A DNA stretch of 64,000 bases from Agrobacterium fabrum str. C58 (GTDB lineage: Bacteria > Pseudomonadota > Alphaproteobacteria > Rhizobiales > Rhizobiaceae): positions 186,001 through 250,000 of the forward strand of contig NC_003063.2 of the NCBI RefSeq assembly GCF_000092025.1, in the 5' to 3' direction. Both the position numbers and the translations under genes were made by a program. The notes below the pieces were generated by a model. It saw only the letters and a list, made by a program, of their open reading frames with translations, searched no databases and had not been told where the DNA came from. Below are positions 34,091-44,024 of this stretch, piece after piece. The stretch's first letter is position 1. Each line of letters opens with the position of its first letter.

Positions 34091-36085
34091 ATGAAGCACA
34101 CATTGGGAGAGGTGAGTGGACAGCAAGACTATCGGCGGCCGGACTCCCGGTTTTCTGATGAACTTCTTGCCCTTTACCAACAGGAAGGCGAGCGCAGTCG
34201 CCGCGGTTCAATTCGGCGAGGCCTGTGGACGGCCGTTTTTATCTATCTGCTGTTTGCCGCAACCGACATCATTCTGATACCCGACGTCGCATTTTATACC
34301 ATTTTCGCACGTTTCGTCGTCGTCCTGTCCTCTTTGCTGACGCTAGAGATCCAGCTGCGCAAGGGCGCAAGCACGGCAGCCCTTGATCTCACCTGCGCCA
34401 CCGCGCTGGTCATGGGCTATATCGGCTGGCTGGTGCCTTCGCTTTTCACCGACAATATCGAAAACATGTCCTACTACATGGTTTTCGGGGCTATCTTCAT
34501 GATGGGCGCTAATCTGTTTTTCAGCTTCCGCTTCCATCTGTCGCTGGTGTCATCAGGCATCATTCTCGTCACCTATTTTCTGGCGTCGACGCAGTTTCCC
34601 GAGGATGTTTTCTACAAATTCGCGTTCGGCACCTTCTACATTTCGTGCTTCGTCTTCACCTCCTATGTGAACTGGAACCTCAACCGCGAGCGTTACCACG
34701 TCTTCCTCAACGCGCTGGAAGCAAAGGCGCAGCAGAAGGCAGCGGATGAGCGTGGACAGGCGCTGCTGCGGCTCTCCAATACCGATTCCCTGACCGGCCT
34801 GCAGAACCGCCGCGCCATCGACCATCATCTGCGGCTGCTGTGGGACAATTGGAGCAAAAAGGGAGAGGGTTTCGCCGTCCTTCTGATCGACGTCGACTTC
34901 TTCAAGAAATACAACGACCGCTACGGCCACCAGGAAGGCGACAAATGCCTGATGACGGTGGGCAACGCGCTGCAGGATGCAATCATCGACCACGGCGCCT
35001 CGATCGGCCGCTACGGCGGTGAAGAATTCATCGTGCTGGTGCCGTTCAAATCCAAGCAGCAGGTGGGCGAGCTTGCCGAGACGATCCGCCACACCGTTGA
35101 AGAGCTTTCGCTGGCGCATGACCAACGTCGCGACGGCACTTTCATCGTCACCGTCAGCATCGGCGCCTCTTTCACTCGCCCCAATCCCGACGGCAAGCTT
35201 GAGAAAATCATCAACGAAGCCGACCGCGCGCTCTATATCGCCAAGGGCAACGGCCGCAACTGCATGAAGCTGTTCGATCCTGAAGATCCGCAGACCAGCG
35301 ATGAGACCGAGAACATTGCCGCCCTGCTGAAGATCGCCATCGCGGAAAATCTCGTTTCCCTCGTCTATCAGCCGATCCTCAACGTCTCGACCAATGAGAC
35401 CGCAGGCGTCGAGGCCCTGATGCGGCTTCGCCTGCTGGACGGCAATCTGGTGTCGCCCGGTATTTTCATTCCGATTGCCGAACGCACCGGCACGATCATG
35501 GAATTGGGCCTTTGGACCATCAAGACCGTCTGCAAGCAGCTTCTTGCCGATGACAGGGTGGATGTCGTCAGCGTCAATGTCTCGCCGATGCAATTGAAAA
35601 ATCCGGGTTTTGCCACCTCGGTTGCGGCCATCCTCGTGGAGGCCGGTATTGCCGGCAACAGGCTTGCCTTCGAGATCACGGAAGGCGTCGACATGGAGAT
35701 GCATTCCGACGTTTTACGCTGCCTGAGCGACCTGAAGACGCTTGGCATCAATATCTGGCTGGATGATTTCGGGACCGGTTTCGCCGGCCTTTCATGGCTG
35801 CGCATGACGGATTTCGACACCGTCAAGATCGACCGCTCCTTCCTGCAGGACAGCAACACGCCGCGCGGCCGGGCGATGCTGCAGGACATGATCCGCCTCA
35901 TCCGCAATCGCGGCCACAATATCCTCATCGAAGGGGTGGAGACGGAAGACCAGCTAAGACTCGTACGCCAGATGGAGATCGACTACGCGCAGGGCTATTA
36001 TATCGGCCGCCCGGTCGTCGCCGAACGGCTGGGCGCGGCGGCAACGCCCTACCCGCGCCCAAACATGCGGATGCGCCCCGCCTGA
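34091..36085 (+). CDS. Membrane-anchored GGDEF-EAL c-di-GMP enzyme
   Basis: A 664-residue protein. Five or six membrane segments occupy about residues 45-200 (WTAVFIYLLFAATDIILI, YYMVFGAIFMMGANLFF, LVSSGIILVTYFLAS). A GGDEF domain follows with an intact site RYGGEEFIVLVPF. Then comes an EAL domain with EALMRLR, NVSPMQL, FEITEGVDM, DDFGTGFAGL and KIDRSF, all catalytic phosphodiesterase motifs. Both activities are therefore possible. The ATG at 34091 (residue 5 of a slightly longer frame from 34079) has GGGAAAG nearby and is a weak choice. It lies one gene from a GGDEF-only protein (30138). Confidence 0.9.
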   Translation: MKHTLGEVSGQQDYRRPDSRFSDELLALYQQEGERSRRGSIRRGLWTAVFIYLLFAATDIILIPDVAFYTIFARFVVVLSSLLTLEIQLRKGASTAALDLTCATALVMGYIGWLVPSLFTDNIENMSYYMVFGAIFMMGANLFFSFRFHLSLVSSGIILVTYFLASTQFPEDVFYKFAFGTFYISCFVFTSYVNWNLNRERYHVFLNALEAKAQQKAADERGQALLRLSNTDSLTGLQNRRAIDHHLRLLWDNWSKKGEGFAVLLIDVDFFKKYNDRYGHQEGDKCLMTVGNALQDAIIDHGASIGRYGGEEFIVLVPFKSKQQVGELAETIRHTVEELSLAHDQRRDGTFIVTVSIGASFTRPNPDGKLEKIINEADRALYIAKGNGRNCMKLFDPEDPQTSDETENIAALLKIAIAENLVSLVYQPILNVSTNETAGVEALMRLRLLDGNLVSPGIFIPIAERTGTIMELGLWTIKTVCKQLLADDRVDVVSVNVSPMQLKNPGFATSVAAILVEAGIAGNRLAFEITEGVDMEMHSDVLRCLSDLKTLGINIWLDDFGTGFAGLSWLRMTDFDTVKIDRSFLQDSNTPRGRAMLQDMIRLIRNRGHNILIEGVETEDQLRLVRQMEIDYAQGYYIGRPVVAERLGAAATPYPRPNMRMRPA

Positions 36086-36122
36086 GCCCACGATGGTAGG
36101 CCGTCGTCATCCATAGGCGGCT

Positions 36123-37199
36123 TTAATGATAGGTGGGTGGGCTGACCGAGAATTTTTCCGCAAGCTCCGAAAAGGCCGCCCGTGTGACGGGATCGACCGG
36201 CGCGCCTTCCCTCTCCCGTTTTGCCGCAACCGCCCATTCCCGGTCGCCCGGCGCCATGACCTTGCAATCTTCGCGGGCGGGTGATCCGCGCAGCACTTCG
36301 AGATAACGTTTCATGCTCTCGTCGAACACGTCCCGCTCCAGGAAGGCCTCCGGCTTCAGCGCCAGCACGAAGGCTCCAAGCCCACGCGGCGTTGAAAAAT
36401 CCGGCCCGCCCATGGGGGCGAGATCGAAACTGAGCCTCATGCCGGTGAGAACTGCGCTGAAAATCTCGACCACTCCCGCCAGCGCCGCCCCCTTGAAACC
36501 GAATTCACCGCCAACGGGGGCAAGCATCTCGACGGCATTGGGGTCGCGCGTATCGACGCCGTCGCCATCCGAGGCGACGCCTTGCGGCAGTTGCTGGCCG
36601 AGGCTGCGGTATAGCAGAACACGGTTATAGGGCACGGCGCTTGTGGCCATATCCAGCAGCCAGGGCATGTCATCCGCTGCCGGCACACCGACGGCAATCG
36701 GGTTGGTGCCGTGAAACCGCATGGCACCATCATGCAGACGCACGAAACTGTCCGAATTGCAGAAGGCAAGGCCGATATAACCCTGCCGGGCCGCTTCCAG
36801 CGCATAAGCGCCGGCCGGGCCGAAATGCGAGGAGTTGCGGATCGCCACCGCGCCAATGCCGAATTTTTCCGCAAGCGCCATGGCATTCTCCATGGCCGCA
36901 TAGGTGGCGCGGGCGCCATGGGCATGATCGGCATCGATCGTTTCCACGGCACCGAAACCGGACACGCGGCTGATCTGCGGCCGCCGATTGAGGCGCCCGC
37001 CTTCAAGGGCCGTGACATAATGGGCAAGCAGGCGCACGCCATGGCTGTCCACGCCGAGCCTTGTGCCGTGCATCATGGCGCGGGTCGCCGCATCGGCCGT
37101 TTCCTCATCGGTGCCGACGGCCAGAAAAACGGCGCGGCAGAACCGCTCCAACTCGTCCAGCCTCGCCAGAACAGTGGCCTTTTCGTTACCGTGCGCCAT
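36123..37199 (-). CDS. Ldh2-family malate/L-lactate/ureidoglycolate dehydrogenase
   Basis: A 358-residue NAD(P)-dependent oxidoreductase of the Ldh_2 fold. Family markers are TRLGVDSHGVRLLAHYVTALEGG, AIRNSSHFGPAGAYALEAA and FHGTNPIAVGVPA. Members reduce or oxidise malate, sulfolactate, ureidoglycolate or delta-1-pyrroline carboxylates. The allE gene 3.5 kb away makes AllD-like ureidoglycolate dehydrogenase possible, but distance and intervening genes leave it open. ATG at 37199 follows AGGG with a 7-base spacer. It converges with the GGDEF-EAL gene. Confidence 0.85.
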   Translation of the reverse strand: MAHGNEKATVLARLDELERFCRAVFLAVGTDEETADAATRAMMHGTRLGVDSHGVRLLAHYVTALEGGRLNRRPQISRVSGFGAVETIDADHAHGARATYAAMENAMALAEKFGIGAVAIRNSSHFGPAGAYALEAARQGYIGLAFCNSDSFVRLHDGAMRFHGTNPIAVGVPAADDMPWLLDMATSAVPYNRVLLYRSLGQQLPQGVASDGDGVDTRDPNAVEMLAPVGGEFGFKGAALAGVVEIFSAVLTGMRLSFDLAPMGGPDFSTPRGLGAFVLALKPEAFLERDVFDESMKRYLEVLRGSPAREDCKVMAPGDREWAVAAKREREGAPVDPVTRAAFSELAEKFSVSPPTYH

Positions 37200-37380
37200 A
37201 AGGGAACCCTACCCAATTCCAGAATCTATGCCGCACAGGCTATTCACGGGGCGCGTTTTTGCAATCGAATATCGCGACCGAAACGCCAATAAGCGCTCAA
37301 GATACGACAACCTCATATCCATGATTCCGGGTTTGCGCCGGAAACCAGTGCGATCAAGTCCTTGATCTAAGAAGTCCCTT

Positions 37381-37427
37381 CCACGTCGCACACGCGACGT
37401 GGCTGTATGCCGGGTCGAGCCCGGCAT
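37381..37427. repeat. Double-hairpin intergenic repeat
   Basis: CCACGTCGC/GCGACGTGG (37381-37389, 37394-37402) followed by ATGCCGGG/CCCGGCAT (37407-37414, 37420-37427). The second half resembles the GCCGGGCTCGACCCGGC modules that recur between genes in alphaproteobacteria. It lies in the 281-base space between the dehydrogenase and the ftsK-like gene. Confidence 0.65.
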
Positions 37428-37480
37428 CACGAGGTCGCAGGAGCGGCACTTGAAATCCTCACCGTAGAACCGGTGTGAAA

Positions 37481-40213
37481 TCAGTCGTCCGCGCCGACCG
37501 TTTCGAAACCACCACGCTCACCGGCGATGATGGCGCGTTTGCCGACATGGTTGGCCGGGCCCACAATGCCTTCCTGCTCCATGCGTTCCACCAGCGAGGC
37601 AGCGCGATTATAACCCACGGACAGGCGCCTCTGGATATAGGAGGTCGAGCACTTCTTGTCGCGCATCACCACCTTGACCGCCTTTTCATAGAGATCGTCG
37701 CTGTCATCCTCGCCCATGGCGGTCTTGTCGAAAACAGCGGCATCCTCTTCGACCTCTTCATCGGCCTCATCGGCGTCTTCCGTAACGGTGCCGAGATATT
37801 CCGGGCGACCTTGGGTCTTCAGATGCGCCACGACCTTTTCCACTTCTTCGTCCGAAACGAACGGACCGTGGACACGGGCAATGCGGCCGCCGCCCATCAT
37901 GTGCAGCATGTCGCCCTGGCCGAGCAGATGCTCCGCGCCCTGTTCGCCAAGGATGGTGCGGCTATCGATCTTTGAGGTCACCTGGAAGGAGATACGGGTC
38001 GGGAAGTTCGCCTTGATCGTGCCGGTAATGACATCGACTGACGGGCGCTGGGTCGCCATGATCAGGTGGATGCCGGCAGCGCGTGCCATCTGCGCCAGAC
38101 GCTGGATCGCGCCTTCGATCTCCTTGCCGGCGACCATCATCAGGTCGGCCATTTCATCGACGATGACGACGATGTAAGGCATGGCGGTGAGATCCATTTC
38201 CTCCTGCTCGTAAACCGCTTCGCCTGTCGCACGGTCAAAACCGGTCTGCACGTTGCAGAATACCGTCTCCCCCTTCGCGCGGGCGGCAGCCGCCCTTGCA
38301 TTGTAACCGTCGATATTGCGCACGCCGAGACGCGACATCTTGCGATAGCGGTCTTCCATTTCGCGCACGGCCCATTTCAGCGCCATGACCGCCTTTTTCG
38401 GATCGGTGACAACGGGCGTCAGGAGATGCGGGATGCCGTCATAAACGGAAAGCTCAAGCATCTTCGGATCGACCATGATCAGGCGGCATTCTTCCGGTTT
38501 CAGACGGTAGAGCAGCGACAGGATCATGGTGTTGATGGCGACCGACTTGCCGGAACCGGTGGTGCCGGCGACGAGTAGATGCGGCATCTTCGCCAGTTCG
38601 GCGATGACGGGTTCGCCGCCGATGGTCTTGCCGAGGCAGAGCGCGAGCTTCTGGCGTGTCTCGGCGTAATCCGTCGCTTCGATCAGTTCACGCAGATAGA
38701 CCGTCTCACGCACGGGATTCGGCAGTTCGATGCCGATGACATTGCGGCCGGGCACGACGGCGACACGCGCCGAGAGCGCCGACATGGAGCGGGCGATATC
38801 GTCGGACAGACCGATGACGCGCGAGGATTTGACGCCGGGGGCCGGCTCGAACTCGTAAAGCGTCACGACCGGGCCGGGGCGAACATCGATGATCTCGCCC
38901 TTGATGCCAAAATCCTCAAGCACGCTTTCGAGAAGCCCGGCGCTCTGTTCCAGCGCTTCGGGCGTCATGGTCGTGGTCTGCTGGACGCGTGCCTGCTGCA
39001 GAAGATCGATGGAGGGATATTCATATTCTCCCTCGGCAAAGACCGGCGCTTCGCGGAACATTGGCTGCGACGCCTGAATGGGTGCGCGAACGGTGAAACG
39101 CGGCTCCGCCACTATTCTTTCTGCCGGCTGGCTTTCAATCGGCTTGACCTGCTCGACGGGCCGCTGCGGCTCGACGAGCACGGGGGCCTCCGCCAACGGC
39201 TGTTGCGTGATCTCCTGTTCGGCGGCAGGAACGATGGCCTGACGCACACCGATTTCCCGATACATCCGGATCGCGGAACCACCCGGCACGGTGACGACCG
39301 GAGGTTCGGACGAAAGCACGACGGCAGCGGCAGCGGGCATGGAAACAGCAGGGATGGACGCCGTCAGCGCCGGGTTCGTCAAAGCGGGGCTTACGAAGGT
39401 GGGATCGGCAAAATTGGCGCGGATATAGGCTGGAATGGTCTCCACTGCCCCACCCGGCAGATCGAGCGTCATGACTTCCCAAAACAGCTCATCCGGCAGA
39501 TGGGCGGCAAAGGCTGGGACGGACGCAGCCGGCACGGTAGCCTGCGGCGCAGCCGCTGGCTGTACGTCGGGCATCGGCTGAACAGGGGAAAATACCCGCT
39601 GTGCCAGCGCTTCCACCAAGGGCGCCGCCGTCAGCGGCTGAGCCGGCGCCAGCGCGGCGGTCGCGGCTTCTTCTGCCTGCTTGCGGGCAAGTTCCAGACG
39701 CAATTTATAGGTCAGCGCCCTTGCACCGCGCGCATCGGGCGGCTGCGGCAGAAACGGCATGCGCTGCGGCGGCACACGCTGCTCCGCCGGTTTTACGACC
39801 GGCTGTGATGCGACAGTGGTTTCTTCCTGCGTTACTGCCTCTGGCTCCAGCATCTCTGGCGCGGCGACAGCAACCACTCCCTCATCGGAAATCTCGGGCT
39901 CTTCCGGAATATTCGGCGTCTCGACCGGCATGCGTCGATTAAAGGCGCTTTCCGGCGTACGGGTAAAGCGCACATTGGGGCCAAGCACAAAAGCATTCTG
40001 CCAGCCAGGCATCTCCGTGCGGCCTTCAATGGCGTCGGCCGCGCTGACATCGGCATTCGGCCGGGGCGTCGCACCCGCTTTCATCGCCGTCTGCTGCCCG
40101 GCAACCGCCTTGCCGCCGGCATGACGAGCGTTGTCGCTCCCCTCCCCTGCGTTATTGGACGAATTCTGGAATCTGGATCGGGAGAAGCTCATGGCAGCGT
40201 GCACACTCATCAT
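37481..40213 (-). CDS. ftsK: FtsK/SpoIIIE-family DNA translocase lacking the N-terminal membrane domain
   Basis: A 910-residue protein. The first about 420 residues are low-complexity, rich in Pro, Ala, Glu and Gln. The motor follows: [17 protein letters not shown], Walker [38 protein letters not shown], and Walker [15 protein letters not shown]. The C-terminal gamma domain ([25 protein letters not shown] and [15 protein letters not shown]) reads KOPS polarity sequences. No hydrophobic span exists before the motor, unlike typical FtsK, so this is a soluble paralogue. ATG at 40213 or 40210 or 40192 may be the start; none has a strong ribosome-binding site. It should pump DNA during chromosome segregation. 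Confidence 0.9.
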   Translation of the reverse strand: MMSVHAAMSFSRSRFQNSSNNAGEGSDNARHAGGKAVAGQQTAMKAGATPRPNADVSAADAIEGRTEMPGWQNAFVLGPNVRFTRTPESAFNRRMPVETPNIPEEPEISDEGVVAVAAPEMLEPEAVTQEETTVASQPVVKPAEQRVPPQRMPFLPQPPDARGARALTYKLRLELARKQAEEAATAALAPAQPLTAAPLVEALAQRVFSPVQPMPDVQPAAAPQATVPAASVPAFAAHLPDELFWEVMTLDLPGGAVETIPAYIRANFADPTFVSPALTNPALTASIPAVSMPAAAAVVLSSEPPVVTVPGGSAIRMYREIGVRQAIVPAAEQEITQQPLAEAPVLVEPQRPVEQVKPIESQPAERIVAEPRFTVRAPIQASQPMFREAPVFAEGEYEYPSIDLLQQARVQQTTTMTPEALEQSAGLLESVLEDFGIKGEIIDVRPGPVVTLYEFEPAPGVKSSRVIGLSDDIARSMSALSARVAVVPGRNVIGIELPNPVRETVYLRELIEATDYAETRQKLALCLGKTIGGEPVIAELAKMPHLLVAGTTGSGKSVAINTMILSLLYRLKPEECRLIMVDPKMLELSVYDGIPHLLTPVVTDPKKAVMALKWAVREMEDRYRKMSRLGVRNIDGYNARAAAARAKGETVFCNVQTGFDRATGEAVYEQEEMDLTAMPYIVVIVDEMADLMMVAGKEIEGAIQRLAQMARAAGIHLIMATQRPSVDVITGTIKANFPTRISFQVTSKIDSRTILGEQGAEHLLGQGDMLHMMGGGRIARVHGPFVSDEEVEKVVAHLKTQGRPEYLGTVTEDADEADEEVEEDAAVFDKTAMGEDDSDDLYEKAVKVVMRDKKCSTSYIQRRLSVGYNRAASLVERMEQEGIVGPANHVGKRAIIAGERGGFETVGADD

Positions 40214-40590
40214 AAACGTACATATTTCGGTCTCCCTGAAATAGAAAATAAAGGTTAATTACCCCTTTCCAAACCGGGCCATGGCAACAGATTTTCAACT
40301 CTTCCACAGCCAAAGAGCGGCGCGTCCTGCGGAGAAAATACCATCCCAAGCCGCTCATTTTACTGGATTAAATCCAGTTTTTGGGTGGCGCCATCAGGTA
40401 TTGGACACGGCGGGAGAAAAGCGATTGCCGCTTTAAGGCATATTGTTTCAGCCAAGGCGCGCGCAACGTAAAATCATTGCTGTAAACCCCGCGAATTAAC
40501 GTGGACACTGCCGAGGTTGCAGCCTTAAGATCGGCGCGCCGCGGGCCAAGCGGAAAGGCCCGTCTCGCCCTCATTTCCGGAGTGAAATTC
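40214..40590. other. Divergent promoter region with a short palindrome
   Basis: About 377 gene-free bases between the ftsK-like gene and the peptide-ABC binding-protein gene. It holds ACTGGATT-A-AATCCAGT (40362-40378), a perfect inverted repeat followed by TTTTT on the plus strand, which could be an operator or a weak terminator. Nothing else was recognised. Confidence 0.5.
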
Positions 40591-42198
40591 ATGTCGCCTG
40601 TCCAGCTTTCCCGCCGCTCGCTTCTCAAGACCTCGCTTGCTCTTGCCGCAACCACGGGACTGGCGGGAATTGCCGCAGCGCAGGAGAAATCCGGGGGGCG
40701 GTTAATAGTTGCGGCCGATTCCGAGCCGAAAAACCTCAATCCGGCCATCGTGGCCTCCAACGGCGTGTTTTATATCGCCAGCAAGATCGTCGAGCCGCTG
40801 GCGGAAGCCTCCTTTAACGGCAAGGGCGGGCTGGAGCCGCGGCTTGCGACCGAATGGCAGGGATCGGATGATGGCCTCAGCGCCACCTTCAAGCTGCGCG
40901 AGGGCGTGACCTGGCATGACGGCAAACCCTTCACCTCGGCGGACGTGGCCTTTTCGGCGCTCTCCGTGTGGAAACCGCTGCAGAACCTCGGGCGGCTGGT
41001 CTTCGCCAATCTCGAAAAGGTGGAAACGCCCAACGACCACACGGCCGTCTTCCATTTTTCCAAGCCCACGCCGTTCCAGCTAATCCGCAATGCCTTGCCG
41101 GTGGTCACCAGCGTCGTGCCGAAACATCTCTATGAAGGCACCGATATCGCCACCAATCCGGCCAATACCAAACCGGTCGGCACCGGGCCATTCGTGTTTG
41201 CCGAATATAAGCCCGGCGAATATTACCGCCTGACCCGCAATCCCAATTACTGGGCCAAGAACCAGCCGCAGCTCGACGAGATCATCTATCGCGTCCTGCC
41301 CGACCGCGCGGGCGCTGCTTCGGCGCTGGAAGCGGAAGAAATCCAGCTGGCAGCTTTCTCCGCCGTACCGCTGGCCGATCTCGCCCGCATTGCCAAGCAG
41401 CCGGGCATCAAGGTGATCGCCGATGGTTACGAGGCGCTGACCTATCAGCTGGTGGTGGAAATCAACCACCGCCGCAAGGAACTGGCCGATCTGAAGGTCA
41501 GAAAGGCCATCGCCCACGCCATCGACAAGAAATTCGTCATCGACAAGGTGTTCCTGGGTTATGCCACGGCATCGACAGGCCCCGTGCCGAAAAACGCGCC
41601 GGAATTTTATACCGACGATGTCGAGACCTATGACTTCGACGTCGCCAAGGCCAACGCCCTGCTCGACGAGGCCGGTTATGCGCGCGGCCCGGACGGCACA
41701 CGTTTTGCGCTGAAACTTCTGCCCGCCCCCTATTTCAACGAAACCAAGCAGTTCGGCTCCTATCTGCGTCAGGCGCTCCAGGAGATTGGCATCGATGCCG
41801 AGCTGGTCAATAACGACGCCGCCGCGCACCAGAAGGCCGTTTATACCGACCACGCCTTCGATCTCGCCATTGCACCGCCGGTGTTCCGTGGCGATCCGGC
41901 GATCTCGACCACCATTCTTGTGCGCTCCGGCATTCCGGCCGGCGTCGGCTTCTCCAATCAGGGCGGGTATGAGAACAAGACGCTCGATACGCTGATCGAC
42001 AAGGCGGCGGAAACCGTGCATGCGGCTGCGCGCACCGCACTTTACAAGGATTTCCAGAAACAGGTCGCCGCCGATCTGCCGCTGATAAACGTCGCAGAAT
42101 GGGGTTTCATCACGGTGGCGCGCGACACGGTCAAACATGTCGCCAGCAATCCGCGCTGGGCAGTTTCCAACTGGGCGGATACGGCGGTCGATAGCTGA
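40591..42198 (+). CDS. Peptide-type ABC transporter, binding protein (SBP_bac_5, Tat signal)
   Basis: A 535-residue oligopeptide/nickel-type binding protein. The N-terminus has a twin-arginine signal, S7-R-R-S-L-L-K13, then LALAATTGLAG and AAA, so it folds before export. Family 5 markers are FKLREGVTWHDGKPFTSADV, KPVGTGPFVFAEYKPGEYYRL and RKAIAHAIDKKFVIDKVF. ATG at 40591 follows GGAG with an 8-base spacer; a longer frame upstream lacks the signal. It is the first of six genes (SBP, two permeases, two ATPases, aminotransferase). The ligand may be a peptide or an amino compound. Confidence 0.9.
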   Translation: MSPVQLSRRSLLKTSLALAATTGLAGIAAAQEKSGGRLIVAADSEPKNLNPAIVASNGVFYIASKIVEPLAEASFNGKGGLEPRLATEWQGSDDGLSATFKLREGVTWHDGKPFTSADVAFSALSVWKPLQNLGRLVFANLEKVETPNDHTAVFHFSKPTPFQLIRNALPVVTSVVPKHLYEGTDIATNPANTKPVGTGPFVFAEYKPGEYYRLTRNPNYWAKNQPQLDEIIYRVLPDRAGAASALEAEEIQLAAFSAVPLADLARIAKQPGIKVIADGYEALTYQLVVEINHRRKELADLKVRKAIAHAIDKKFVIDKVFLGYATASTGPVPKNAPEFYTDDVETYDFDVAKANALLDEAGYARGPDGTRFALKLLPAPYFNETKQFGSYLRQALQEIGIDAELVNNDAAAHQKAVYTDHAFDLAIAPPVFRGDPAISTTILVRSGIPAGVGFSNQGGYENKTLDTLIDKAAETVHAAARTALYKDFQKQVAADLPLINVAEWGFITVARDTVKHVASNPRWAVSNWADTAVDS

Positions 42199-42207
42199 GG
42201 CAGCGCC

Positions 42208-43197
42208 GTGAGACGCGCGGCGACATTACTGCGGCGAAGGGCGATCAGCGCCATTCCGGTGTTGCTGATCGTTCTCATCTTCACCTTCGTCCTTCTTGAA
42301 AATGCCTCCGGTGATGCGGTGGATGCCTATCTCGTTTCCATCGGCGGCGGCGATGCCGGGCTGCGGGATGCGCTGCGCGAGCAATATGGCCTCAATGGTT
42401 CGATGCTCGCCCGTTTCTGGCTTTATGCCAGTTCGGTGCTGCGGCTCGATTTCGGCTGGTCGCTTGCCTTTGATCGGCCGGTGCTGGGACTGATCCTCGA
42501 GCGACTGCCGAACACGCTGCTCCTGATGGGCAGCGCCACGGCACTCGCCTTCATCCTCGGCACCACGCTCGGCATCGTCGCCGGCGCGCGCCCCGGCGGG
42601 CTGATGGACCGTGTCCTTTCAACACTTTCGCTTGCACTTTACGCCACGCCCGGCTTCTGGCTCGGCCTCGTGCTTGCCATCGTCTTTGCCGTACAGCTTC
42701 GCTGGCTGCCAACCTCAGGCATCGAAACAATCGCCTCGGGCAAGCAGGGTTTTGCAAGGGCGCTGGATATCGCCCGCCATCTCGTCCTGCCCGTCGCCAG
42801 CCTCGGCCTCATCTATCTGGCGCTGTTCCTGCGCGTCATGCGCACCGCCATGGCGGCGATCTGGCCACTGGATTTCGTGCTTTTTGCAGAAGCCAAGGGG
42901 CTTTCCAGACGGCGCATCGTGCTGCGTCACGTTGCCCGCAACGCGGCGCTGCCGCTCGTCACCGTGCTTGGCCTGCAGGCCGCCACCATGCTGGGCGGCA
43001 GCGTGGTGATCGAAAGTGTCTTTGCCATTCCGGGTTTCGGCCGGCTGGCGCAGGAGGCTGTCAGCGGCCGCGACACGCCGCTCCTGATGGGCATTATCCT
43101 CACCAGCGCCGTCTTCGTCATCCTCGTCAATCTCGCCGTCGACATTCTCTATGCCGTTTTCGATCCACGCATCGGCAGCGGGGAGAGTGCGGCATGA
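42208..43197 (+). CDS. Peptide-type ABC transporter, permease (DppB-like)
   Basis: A 329-residue BPD_transp_1 permease. The DppB features are LRDALREQYGLNGSMLARFWLY near residue 55, and the EAA loop reads FAEAKGLSRRRIVLRHVARNAALPLVTVLGLQ. GTG at 42208 is the start, 9 bases after the binding-protein gene. It ends in ATGA overlap with the next permease. Confidence 0.9.
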   Translation: MRRAATLLRRRAISAIPVLLIVLIFTFVLLENASGDAVDAYLVSIGGGDAGLRDALREQYGLNGSMLARFWLYASSVLRLDFGWSLAFDRPVLGLILERLPNTLLLMGSATALAFILGTTLGIVAGARPGGLMDRVLSTLSLALYATPGFWLGLVLAIVFAVQLRWLPTSGIETIASGKQGFARALDIARHLVLPVASLGLIYLALFLRVMRTAMAAIWPLDFVLFAEAKGLSRRRIVLRHVARNAALPLVTVLGLQAATMLGGSVVIESVFAIPGFGRLAQEAVSGRDTPLLMGIILTSAVFVILVNLAVDILYAVFDPRIGSGESAA

Positions 43198-44024
43198 ATT
43201 TCGCTCTCCGGCTCCTGCGCAGTTTCGAAGGCGTGACTGGCTTCATCATTCTCGCACTGCTTGTGGTGACTGCGCTCGCCGCGCCTCTCGCGTTTCCCGG
43301 CGATCCGCTGGCCATTATCGGAGAGCCGCTGATTGCGCCTTTCACGGATGCGGCCCTGCCGCTCGGCACTGACCGGCTCGGCCGCAATGTGCTGGCCGAG
43401 CTTGCCCATGGCGCGCAGGCCTCCCTGCTCGTCGGCATGGGTGCGGCCGCTGCCGCCCTTGTCATCGGCACCGTCATCGGCACGATTGCCGGTTTTGCCG
43501 GCGGCCTCGTGGATGAAGCGCTGATGCGCGTCACCGATGCCTTTCAGATCGTGCCGAATTTCCTGCTGGCGCTCGCCTTCGTCAGCACCATCGGCCCTTC
43601 CATGCCCATTGTCATTCTGGCCATTGCGCTCGGTGCGTGGGCGGATCCGGCGCGGTTGATGCGGGCGCAGGTGCTAAGTATCCGCGAGCGGGACTATGTG
43701 CAATCCGCCCGCGCCATCGGCATGCACCCGCTGGAAATCGCCTTCCGGCAAATATTGCCCAACGCCCTGCCGCCGGTTCTGGCGCTGGCCGCCATCATCG
43801 TCGCCGCTGCCATCCTCACCGAGGCGGCGCTGTCCTTCCTCGGGCTTGGCGATCCCAATATCGTTACCTGGGGGTCGATGATCGCCGAGGGACGCAACGT
43901 GCTCCGCTCGGCGGCGTTCCTGTCCGTCATCCCCGGCATCGGCCTGCTGGTGACCGTGCTCGGCGTCTATCTTTTCGGAGAAGGCATCAACCGGGCAATG
44001 GCGACGAGGAGGCAAGCGCCATGA
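43194..44024 (+). CDS. Peptide-type ABC transporter, permease (DppC-like)
   Basis: A 276-residue permease. LGTDRLGRNVLAELAHGAQASLLVG is the DppC/OppC signature and the EAA loop is SARAIGMHPLEIAFRQILPNALPPVLALA. It overlaps the previous gene by ATGA and the following ATPase by 4 bases. Confidence 0.9.
   Translation: MNFALRLLRSFEGVTGFIILALLVVTALAAPLAFPGDPLAIIGEPLIAPFTDAALPLGTDRLGRNVLAELAHGAQASLLVGMGAAAAALVIGTVIGTIAGFAGGLVDEALMRVTDAFQIVPNFLLALAFVSTIGPSMPIVILAIALGAWADPARLMRAQVLSIRERDYVQSARAIGMHPLEIAFRQILPNALPPVLALAAIIVAAAILTEAALSFLGLGDPNIVTWGSMIAEGRNVLRSAAFLSVIPGIGLLVTVLGVYLFGEGINRAMATRRQAP

Noticed and set aside
38579..39808. Plus-strand frame of about 409 codons opposite ftsK
   Set aside because: Arg/Gly-rich shadow of the low-complexity ftsK region.
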